From: Dehalococcoidia bacterium
GTDB lineage: Bacteria; Chloroflexota; Dehalococcoidia; Dehalococcoidales; RBG-16-60-22
Assembly (NCBI GenBank): GCA_004375725.1
Contig: SOKS01000060.1
Coordinates: 1-11,863 of the forward strand
Direction of reading: 5' to 3'
DNA length: 11,863 bases
Made by a program: the position numbers and the translations under genes. The notes under the pieces are model-generated. The model saw only the letters and a program-made list of their open reading frames with translations. It searched no databases and was not told the DNA's origin. This document shows, piece by piece, positions 1 through 5,920 of the stretch (positions are counted from its first letter, which is position 1; every line of letters begins with the position of its first letter).

Positions 1-3
1 ATG

Positions 4-12
4 TGGTATAAT
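4..12 (+). promoter_or_regulatory. Extended -10 promoter element ahead of dgt
   Basis: The sequence TGGTATAAT combines a consensus -10 hexamer (TATAAT, 7-12) with the TG of an extended -10 element. Transcription would begin near base 19 and leave about 40 bases of leader before the GTG at 60. Any -35 box lies outside the window. It would be a promoter for the dgt-dnaG-rpoD operon. The stretch could instead be the coding end of an unseen upstream gene, because frame 1 is open from base 1 to a TAG at 49-51. Confidence 0.4.
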
Positions 13-59
13 ATTTATGTCGACCAATCCGGCATTCTGGCAGAGAGATAGAAGCCTTA

Positions 60-1097
60 GTGATCAGGCGTCTTGCGATTCGTCAGCTCAGTGAGGAAAG
101 AGAGGAAAGCCTCTCCCCGTACGCGGTGAAAAGCCGGCTCTCAAGAGGAAGGGTGAGAGACGAAGAACCCTGCCCGATAAGAACCGCCTTCCAGCGCGAC
201 CGGGACCGTATCATTCACAGCAAGGCGTTCCGCCGCCTCAAGCACAAGACGCAGGTCTTCATCGCGCCGCTGGGCGACCACTATGCAACCCGGCTGACTC
301 ATACCCTGGAAGTCTCCCAGATAGGTCGTACTATAGCCCGGGCTCTTAACCTGAACGAAGACCTGACCGAGGCGATTGCTCTCGGCCATGACCTTGGGCA
401 TACCCCTTTCGGTCACGTTGGCGAAGACGTGCTCAACGAGCTCTACTCCCCGGGTTTCCGTCACAACGAACAGAGCTTACGAGTGGTTGACCTTCTGGAA
501 AATGACGGTCGCGGGCTCAACCTTACCATTGAGGTCAAGGACGGCATCCTGAACCACTCGAAATCGGGGAGTGACGTCCTTGGCGACAGGTGGGGGAAAG
601 CAGATACCCTTGAAGGTGACATCGTTAAAATGGCAGATATTATCGCGTACATCAACCATGACATCGGCGATGCTATCAGGGCCGGTATTATTACGGAACG
701 CGACTTGCCTCTTGATGGAGTGAGAACGCTGGGTATCTCGCATTCACAGCGCATCAACACCATGGTCGGTGACATCATTGATAGCTCGTGGGCGGCCAGC
801 GGTTATGATAAAATGGAAATAGAGAAGCCGAAGATAACCATGAGCTCCGGGATATTAGATGCCACCAACGTACTCCGGGAATTCCTCTTTGCACGGGTGT
901 ACCACATGAAGGCCGCTGAGGAGGAGAGCGAGAAGGCAAGAGAAGTAGTCTGCCGCCTTTACGAGTACTTCACAAAACATGAAGACGGACTGCCGTCGGA
1001 ATACCTTACCTATAGTGATGATACCGAGCGGAGAGTCGTCGACTATATAGCCGGTATGACTGACCAGTACGCCCAGAGGGTAGCCACGGGGCTTTAA
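60..1097 (+). CDS. dgt: Deoxyguanosinetriphosphate triphosphohydrolase-like protein (HD superfamily)
   Basis: This 345-residue cytoplasmic HD-domain enzyme is predicted to hydrolyse dNTPs to the deoxynucleoside and tripolyphosphate, lowering or balancing dNTP pools. The metal-binding set is visible: H81 (in LTHTLEV), H110-D111 (in GHDLGHTPFGH) and D193 (in MADIIAY). The family block RTAFQRDRDRIIHSKAFRRL and the HNEQS motif are also present. Length is normal for the shorter Dgt-like subfamily, whose members often act on several dNTPs with allosteric activation; exact specificity cannot be read from sequence. The GTG at 60 is the only usable start after the in-frame stop at 9-11, and it keeps the family-like segment before SPYAVKSRLSRGR; its ribosome site is weak. 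It is the first gene of a probable operon with dnaG and rpoD. Mycobacteria also place dgt beside dnaG. Confidence 0.93.
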   Translation: MIRRLAIRQLSEEREESLSPYAVKSRLSRGRVRDEEPCPIRTAFQRDRDRIIHSKAFRRLKHKTQVFIAPLGDHYATRLTHTLEVSQIGRTIARALNLNEDLTEAIALGHDLGHTPFGHVGEDVLNELYSPGFRHNEQSLRVVDLLENDGRGLNLTIEVKDGILNHSKSGSDVLGDRWGKADTLEGDIVKMADIIAYINHDIGDAIRAGIITERDLPLDGVRTLGISHSQRINTMVGDIIDSSWAASGYDKMEIEKPKITMSSGILDATNVLREFLFARVYHMKAAEEESEKAREVVCRLYEYFTKHEDGLPSEYLTYSDDTERRVVDYIAGMTDQYAQRVATGL

Positions 1098-1100
1098 GCA

Positions 1101-1133
1101 ATGATTGGTAAAGGTAATCAGCCGGTCAAATGA
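1101..1133 (+). other. Possible 10-codon bridging mini-ORF between dgt and dnaG
   Basis: An ATG three bases after the dgt stop opens a frame encoding MIGKGNQPVK. Its TGA (1131-1133) overlaps the dnaG ATG (1130-1132) as ATGA. A GGGG run at 1088-1091 lies nine bases upstream of this ATG and could act as a weak ribosome site. dnaG has no properly spaced Shine-Dalgarno sequence of its own, so the frame may pass ribosomes from dgt to dnaG by termination and re-initiation. A frame this short can arise by chance, and no peptide function is proposed. Confidence 0.25.
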
Positions 1134-2908
1134 GTGTTATTGACGAAGTCAAACAGAAAACGGATATTGCCAGCATCGTCAGCCAGTACGTTACGCTGAA
1201 AAAGGCGGGGCGCAATCTGGTCGGGCTCTGTCCGTTTCACGACGAAAGAAACCCCTCCTTCTTTGTTTATCCGGAACAGCAGAGCTGGCATTGCTTCGGC
1301 TGCAATACTGGCGGTGACGCTTTCTCCTTCATTATGAAGAAGGAGGGCCTGGACTTCGGCGAAGCGCTGAGCCTTCTTGCCCAGCGCGCAGGCGTTACCA
1401 TCCCATCCCGGGCCGGGAGAGATGAAGAAAAGGAAGAGAAAGAGCGGCTCTATAAAATCAATGAGGCGGCGGCCCGGTATTTCCATAACCTGCTTCTCAA
1501 CTCCTCTGAAGGAGTAAAAGCGAGAAATTATTTCCAGGGCCGCGGTTTCACCGACAAAACGGCGTCTGAATTTCAACTGGGCTACAGCTCAAACAAATGG
1601 GACGACCTGAAAAAGTACCTCCAGGAGCAGGGCTACACGGAGGATGAACTGGTAAAAGCCGGCCTGCTGGTTGAGTCGGAGAGTGGCCGAATCTATGACC
1701 GCTTCCGCAACAAGCTGATGTTCCCCATCTTAGATATTAAAGGGCATGTGATTGGCTTCGGCGCCAGGGTACTTGATGACTCGCAGCCCAAATATGTTAA
1801 TTCGCCGCAGACACCCGCTTTTAACAAGAGCGGCAGCCTTTACGGCATCAACCTGGCCGCGGCCGGCATCAGGCAGCAGGACACGGCGGTCATCGTCGAG
1901 GGCTACGTCGATGTTATCACCGCCCACCAGAACGGTTTCAATAACGTGGTCGCCTCCATGGGCACCTCGGTTACGGAAGCGCAGGTAAGCTCACTGAAAA
2001 GGCTGACCAGGAACCTGGTACTGGCCCTTGATGCCGATGCTGCCGGTGAGGAAGCCATGTTGCGGGGCGTGAGTTATGAAAACATCATTGAATCCGAGAT
2101 AAGGGTTGCCATTCTGCCTCAAGGAAAAGACCCGGATGATGTGGTAAAGGAAGATGCTGATGCCTGGCGCAGATTGCTGTCTGAGGCAATGCCAATTGTG
2201 GACTACACCATTAACATGATTGCCGGCAAGCTTGACCTGGACACGGCCAGAGACAAGTCACGGGCGGTGAAGGAGTTGCTTCCCGTAATCACCGCCATGA
2301 ACGACAAAGTACGTCAGGCGCACTATATACAGAAGTTAGCGCACCTGGTCAAAGTTAGCGAACGTACCATCGAGGCCGAATTGAGCCGATTAAAACCGGG
2401 CCCAGAACGGAAAAGAGTTGCGGTACCAGCACCGGAAAAGGCCACGGACACCCCACGTGCCCTATTGTCCAATCGCCTTGAAGAAGACTACCTTACCCTG
2501 CTGCTGCAGCACCCAGAATATAAAGCCAATACCGAAAACATATTGCCCGAATATTTCTTCAACAGTGAAAACAGGGAGGTCTTTATTACCTGGAACAAGG
2601 TAGATGAGCTGGCCAGGCTCAGAGATGCCCTTGACGTGACCCTTCATGAACATCTCGACGTAATTGCCAGCCGGGAGCTACCATCAAACCGTCTGGACGA
2701 GAAGGATGCTGACTACCGCCAGCGTCTGGAAGAAAGGTATTATAAGAAGTTAGCCGAGGAAATAGGGGGAATACTAGCCATTGAAGCTGCAGAAAAAGGT
2801 TCTGGTGCTGATGTTGCTAAACTTGATGAGATAGGTATAGAATATTCACTCCATTTAAAGGAATTATATGATAGAAAAAGCCGGAAGCGGTTGGAGAGCA
2901 GGAGGTAA
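1130..2908 (+). CDS. dnaG: DNA primase DnaG
   Basis: This is the primase that makes RNA primers at the replication fork and is recruited by the replicative helicase DnaB. It has 592 residues, a usual length. The N-terminal CHC2 zinc-binding domain has ligands C34, H37, C55 and C58 (CPFHDERNPSF ... WHCFGCNTGGDAF). The catalytic core follows, with the TOPRIM motifs VIVEGYVDVI (about 252-261, catalytic glutamate) and LALDADAAG (about 297-305, metal-binding aspartates). A proline- and charge-rich linker near 420-440 leads to a divergent helical C-terminal part (about 450-592), expected to bind DnaB. The ATG at 1130 gives the standard N-terminus (MSVIDEVKQKTDIASIVSQY). No ribosome site is well placed before it, so translation may be coupled to upstream reading. 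The gene lies between dgt (32-base gap) and rpoD (3-base gap), in one operon. Confidence 0.97.
   Translation: MSVIDEVKQKTDIASIVSQYVTLKKAGRNLVGLCPFHDERNPSFFVYPEQQSWHCFGCNTGGDAFSFIMKKEGLDFGEALSLLAQRAGVTIPSRAGRDEEKEEKERLYKINEAAARYFHNLLLNSSEGVKARNYFQGRGFTDKTASEFQLGYSSNKWDDLKKYLQEQGYTEDELVKAGLLVESESGRIYDRFRNKLMFPILDIKGHVIGFGARVLDDSQPKYVNSPQTPAFNKSGSLYGINLAAAGIRQQDTAVIVEGYVDVITAHQNGFNNVVASMGTSVTEAQVSSLKRLTRNLVLALDADAAGEEAMLRGVSYENIIESEIRVAILPQGKDPDDVVKEDADAWRRLLSEAMPIVDYTINMIAGKLDLDTARDKSRAVKELLPVITAMNDKVRQAHYIQKLAHLVKVSERTIEAELSRLKPGPERKRVAVPAPEKATDTPRALLSNRLEEDYLTLLLQHPEYKANTENILPEYFFNSENREVFITWNKVDELARLRDALDVTLHEHLDVIASRELPSNRLDEKDADYRQRLEERYYKKLAEEIGGILAIEAAEKGSGADVAKLDEIGIEYSLHLKELYDRKSRKRLESRR
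2900..2905 (+). promoter_or_regulatory. Strong ribosome binding site of rpoD inside the dnaG 3' end
   Basis: AGGAGG is a perfect Shine-Dalgarno core, six bases before the rpoD ATG at 2912. It occupies the last dnaG codons and ends directly at the dnaG TAA (2906-2908). Ribosomes finishing dnaG release on top of this site, which fixes the rpoD start and suggests translational coupling. Confidence 0.8.
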
Positions 2909-2911
2909 GAC

Positions 2912-4441
2912 ATGAGCATGGAAGAACGGAATAATCGGTTGTTCTCTGAAGACGAACCCGATGAGGAGAAAAACGGGGATGAGATGCTAGTCAAATCTCC
3001 TGGTGATTTTGAAGCCTCCAAGGTGAAAAGTGAAGGCGCTGAGCCGGAGATGCCTCATGAGCAGGATGAATTATGGCATGAAGCGCATTTCGATGATAAG
3101 AAGTCTAAGTCAGGTCTCGAAGCCGCACTGAGGGCGCCAATTGAGAGTCTGGCAGAACAGGAAATAGTCGATGACCCGGTCCGCATCTACCTGCATGAGA
3201 TAGGCCGGGTGCATCTCCTTACTGCCGCGGATGAAAAGACGCTGGCCAAACACATGGAGGAAGGCAAGCGCATCAGCGAGATAAAACAACATTATCTGCT
3301 GGAGCATGGCAGACCTCCCTCGGCGGTAGATATAGCGCTGAACGCTATCCGGGAGAGCGGAGAGGCATCCGGAATCATACAGCTTATTCAAGAGCAACTC
3401 GGTCTACCTGAGACGACCAGCTTTGTTGAAGCCATCAGCAGTGCCCAACTGCAGGAGAGCATTGACAATGCCATCGACCCGGAGTTGATCTACGATATTT
3501 CTAACCGAACCGGTCTATCCGCGCTGGAAACCGAGCATAGTTTGATTACCATATCGCTTAATTGTAAGCTGCTGACCAAAAGTGTCCGAGAGGCTATTAG
3601 TCCAGATATCACGTTTTCTGATGTTGCTAAACTGGTCAGCGATGAGGCCTTTATCAGCTCGATCCAGCCCCATGAACACCAGCTTGAGACCTACTATCGA
3701 AGCATCGACTTCGAGGCCAGAAAGGCAGAAAGGCGTCTCATTGAGGCCAACCTGCGCCTGGTGGTGAGCGTTGCCAAGAAGCACATCGGGCGCGGCATGT
3801 CCCTCCTTGACCTGATTCAGGAAGGCAATATCGGCCTGATGCGCGCCGTGGAAAAATTCGACTATCGCAAGGGCTATAAGTTCAGCACCTATGCCACCTG
3901 GTGGATCCGGCAGGCGCTCACCAGAGCTATCGCCGACCAGGCACGCACCATCCGTATCCCGGTTCATATGGTGGAGACCATAAATCGCCTGCTCAAAACG
4001 AGCCGCCGCCTGGCCCAAGAGTACGGGCGGGAACCCACTTCCACCGAAATCGCCAAAGAGATGGAAATATCCTCGGAAAAGGTCCGGGAGATCGTCAAAG
4101 TATCGCAGCTGCCTATATCACTGGAGTCGCCCATCGGCGAGGAGGAAGACAGCCCGCTGGGAAACTCAATCGAGGACCGGAATGCCCTACCACCGGTGGA
4201 TGCCGCCTCAAAACAGCTCCTCAAAGAGCAGATTGGGGACGTGCTCGATACGCTCACGCCACGCGAACAGCGCGTCCTGCAGCTCAGATTTGGCCTTGAG
4301 GACGGGCGCAGCCGGACGCTGGAAGAGGTGGGCAAGGAGTTCAATGTTACCCGGGAGCGAATTCGCCAGATTGAGGCCAAAGCGCTGCGCAAATTGCGCC
4401 ACCCCAGCCGGAGTCGTAAGCTAAAGGACTATCTGGAATAG
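2912..4441 (+). CDS. rpoD: RNA polymerase primary sigma factor RpoD (sigma-70/SigA)
   Basis: This 509-residue housekeeping sigma factor directs RNA polymerase to -35/-10 promoters. Residues 1-85 are acidic and low in complexity and do not look like a standard region 1.1. Region 1.2 starts near 87 (DDPVRIYLHEIGRVHLLT). Residues about 122-260 form a long non-conserved segment. Region 2 starts near 280 (ANLRLVVSVAKKH) and includes DLIQEGNIGLMRAVEKFDY and the -10-recognition helix with FSTYATWWIRQA. Region 3 follows (IRIPVHMVETINRL). Region 4 ends with the -35-binding helix-turn-helix (TLEEVGKEFNVTRERIRQIE, about 469-488) and KALRKLRHP. The ATG at 2912 has a strong ribosome site inside dnaG. A second ATG at 2918 would change only two residues. 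It is the last gene of the operon, and its TAG abuts the ffh stop on the other strand. Confidence 0.97.
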   Translation: MSMEERNNRLFSEDEPDEEKNGDEMLVKSPGDFEASKVKSEGAEPEMPHEQDELWHEAHFDDKKSKSGLEAALRAPIESLAEQEIVDDPVRIYLHEIGRVHLLTAADEKTLAKHMEEGKRISEIKQHYLLEHGRPPSAVDIALNAIRESGEASGIIQLIQEQLGLPETTSFVEAISSAQLQESIDNAIDPELIYDISNRTGLSALETEHSLITISLNCKLLTKSVREAISPDITFSDVAKLVSDEAFISSIQPHEHQLETYYRSIDFEARKAERRLIEANLRLVVSVAKKHIGRGMSLLDLIQEGNIGLMRAVEKFDYRKGYKFSTYATWWIRQALTRAIADQARTIRIPVHMVETINRLLKTSRRLAQEYGREPTSTEIAKEMEISSEKVREIVKVSQLPISLESPIGEEEDSPLGNSIEDRNALPPVDAASKQLLKEQIGDVLDTLTPREQRVLQLRFGLEDGRSRTLEEVGKEFNVTRERIRQIEAKALRKLRHPSRSRKLKDYLE

Positions 4442-5773
4442 TTACTGGCGGAACATTCCCATCATGTTCCGCGGCAGTTTCCCTTTAACCCCCATCTTCA
4501 TCAGCTTTTGCATCTGGTGGAACTGGTTGAGCAGTTGATTCACATCATGGGGCTGCACGCCGCTACCCCGGGCAATACGACGCCGCCGGCTCCCCCCGAT
4601 GATTCCCGGGTTACGCCGTTCCCCCGCGGTCATGGAAAGTATCATCGCCTCCACTTTCTGCAACTGCTTCTCTTCCATACCCTCCGGGAGTTTCGCTGCC
4701 AGGCGAGATACACCGGGCAGCATGTCCAGCAGCTGTCCCACCGGCCCCATCTGCTTTACTGTCCGGAGCTGCGACAGAAAGTCCTCCAGGTCAAAACTGG
4801 CTTTTTCGACCTTCCTTTTTAGCTCCTCGGCCTGGCTTTCGTCGAAGGCCGCTTCTGCCTTTTCAATAAAGGTGAGCACATCCCCCATCCCCAGAAGGCG
4901 CGACGCCAGACGGTCGGGATAGAAGGGCTCCAGGGCCTCCACTTTCTCCCCGACGCCAATGAATTTAATGGGCACACCGCTCACCCAGCGGATGGAAAGA
5001 GCGGCTCCACCCCGGGCATCACCGTCCATCTTGGTCAGGATGAGCCCGGTAAGATTTACTCTGGCATGAAAGTCCTCGGCACTGCGCACCGCATCCTGCC
5101 CCGTCATGGCGTCAACCACGAGCAGCACTTCCGCCGGATGCAATGTTTTTCGCACCCCGGCCAGCTCTCTCATCATTTCCTCATCGCTATGGAGGCGCCC
5201 TGCCGTATCAACCACCACCCACGTTGCCGCCAGTGATTTCGCCTTCGCCAGCGCGTGAGCGCAGACGTCTTGGCTCGGCACGTTGGTGCCTTCACTGTAA
5301 ACCGGAATATCCAGCTGTTTGCCCAGGGTAACCAGCTGCTCGATAGCCGCCGGACGTCGATTGTCCGCCGCTACCAGCATGGGGCGCTGACCGGAATGTT
5401 TTAGATGCAGTGCCAGCTTGGCCGCTGTGGTCGTCTTGCCGCTGCCTTGCAGCCCGACGAGCATCGCCACGAAAGGCGGCTGGCCGGAAGCGCTTAATCG
5501 ACTCGGCTCCTTGCCGAGCGTGACGACAAGCTCCTCCTTGACGATTTTGACGACTTGCTGCCCCGGAGTGAGGCTCTGCTGGACTTCCGCGCCGAGGGCG
5601 CGCTCCCTCACCCGACCAATGAAGTCCTTGACCACCTTGAAGTTGACATCGGCTTCCAGCAGGGCCAGGCGCACCTGCCTCAGTCCTTCATCAATGTCCT
5701 TTTCCGTCAGCTTGCCTTTATTGCCGAGGAGACGGAATACCTTGCTTAATTTATCACTGAGAATCTCAAACAT
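4442..5773 (-). CDS. ffh: Signal recognition particle protein Ffh (SRP54 GTPase)
   Basis: Ffh binds 4.5S/SRP RNA and the signal sequences of nascent membrane proteins, and docks with the receptor FtsY in a GTP-dependent way. The protein has 443 residues, a normal length. The helical N domain is at 1-90. The G domain carries the P-loop GLQGSGKTTTAAKL (107-120), DTAGRLHSDEEMM (G3 and closing-loop region) and TKMDGDARGG (G4). The methionine-rich M domain covers about 305-443, including the RNA-binding GGSRRRRIARGSG segment and the tail KLPRNMMGMFRQ. The ATG at 5773 yields the canonical MFEILSDKLSKVF start. No Shine-Dalgarno sequence precedes it, and the predicted promoter sits so close that the message may be leaderless. 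It faces rpoD with no spacer and diverges from sbcC, so it is probably transcribed alone. Confidence 0.97.
   Translation of the reverse strand: MFEILSDKLSKVFRLLGNKGKLTEKDIDEGLRQVRLALLEADVNFKVVKDFIGRVRERALGAEVQQSLTPGQQVVKIVKEELVVTLGKEPSRLSASGQPPFVAMLVGLQGSGKTTTAAKLALHLKHSGQRPMLVAADNRRPAAIEQLVTLGKQLDIPVYSEGTNVPSQDVCAHALAKAKSLAATWVVVDTAGRLHSDEEMMRELAGVRKTLHPAEVLLVVDAMTGQDAVRSAEDFHARVNLTGLILTKMDGDARGGAALSIRWVSGVPIKFIGVGEKVEALEPFYPDRLASRLLGMGDVLTFIEKAEAAFDESQAEELKRKVEKASFDLEDFLSQLRTVKQMGPVGQLLDMLPGVSRLAAKLPEGMEEKQLQKVEAMILSMTAGERRNPGIIGGSRRRRIARGSGVQPHDVNQLLNQFHQMQKLMKMGVKGKLPRNMMGMFRQ
4448..4472. terminator. Perfect 9-bp hairpin in the 3' end of ffh, just past rpoD
   Basis: The arms GCGGAACAT (4448-4456) and ATGTTCCGC (4464-4472) are exact inverted copies separated by a 7-base loop. 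The hairpin starts six bases after the rpoD stop and lies wholly inside the last codons of ffh, where it encodes part of the methionine-rich tail (RNMMGMFRQ). On the rpoD strand it is followed by a modest T-rich stretch (GGCAGTTTCCCTTT). On the ffh strand no T-tract follows. It could terminate or protect the rpoD mRNA 3' end. The weak U-tract makes intrinsic termination uncertain. Confidence 0.4.
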
Positions 5774-5784
5774 ATACAGAATTT

Positions 5785-5814
5785 ATTCTAGTGGGGTATC
5801 TGTCTGGCCGTCAA
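5785..5814 (-). promoter_or_regulatory. Predicted promoter of ffh
   Basis: On the minus strand a -35 box TTGACG (5814-5809) is followed, after an 18-base spacer, by a -10 box TAGAAT (5790-5785). Both differ from consensus at one position. Transcription would start near 5778-5779, about five bases before the ffh ATG at 5773, leaving essentially no leader. The match to the primary sigma consensus is good, but the start site is predicted only. Confidence 0.55.
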
Positions 5815-5875
5815 GCAACTGCCGTGCAGTAAAAAATAATAATCCTTTATAATACGCAAATAGTCCACCGGATTA

Positions 5876-5884
5876 TGCTAAAAT
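5876..5884 (+). promoter_or_regulatory. Predicted extended -10 promoter of sbcC
   Basis: TGCTAAAAT joins an extended TG motif (5876-5877) to a -10-like hexamer TAAAAT (5879-5884). No convincing -35 box is seen at normal spacing. The start would be near 5891, giving a leader of about 26 bases before the GTG at 5917. The preceding bases (5831-5860) are very AT-rich, which could serve as an UP-like region. A second perfect TATAAT at 5848-5853 lies upstream without a good -35. Confidence 0.35.
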
Positions 5885-5893
5885 AATTACCGA

Positions 5894-5920
5894 ATGAAAC
5901 TTTCTGGAGCTTGCCCGTGA
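5894..5920 (+). other. Possible 8-codon mini-ORF overlapping the sbcC start
   Basis: An ATG at 5894 opens a frame encoding MKLSGACP. Its TGA (5918-5920) overlaps the proposed sbcC start as GTGA. It sits about three bases from the predicted transcription start, so it could be read as a near-leaderless mini-cistron, and it contains the sbcC ribosome site. Chance occurrence is quite possible. Confidence 0.15.
5906..5909 (+). promoter_or_regulatory. Ribosome binding site that decides the sbcC start
   Basis: GGAG at 5906-5909 (TGGAGC context) is seven bases before the GTG at 5917, an ideal distance. It is only one base before the TTG at 5911, which would otherwise give a protein two residues longer. 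The GTG is therefore the better start. Confidence 0.6.

Noticed and set aside
1..51. Open frame from base 1 to TAG at 49-51 as the end of an upstream gene
   Set aside because: Only 16 codons are visible and they match nothing I recognise; the same bases contain a strong extended -10 motif.
1118..1576. Open frame antisense to the dnaG 5' end
   Set aside because: It lies opposite the primase zinc and core coding sequence and its translation has no domain-like pattern.
3515..4018. Long open frame (167 codons) antisense to rpoD
   Set aside because: It is a shadow of the conserved sigma region 2 coding sequence and shows no recognisable protein family or ribosome site.
5848..5853. Perfect TATAAT in the ffh-sbcC gap
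   Set aside because: It has no acceptable -35 box at 16-19 bases and no extended TG; it may just be part of the AT-rich stretch.
5911..5916. TTG at 5911 as the start of SbcC
   Set aside because: The GGAG at 5906-5909 would be only one base away; the GTG at 5917 has the right spacing and a family-like MIPLNLKMRNF start.
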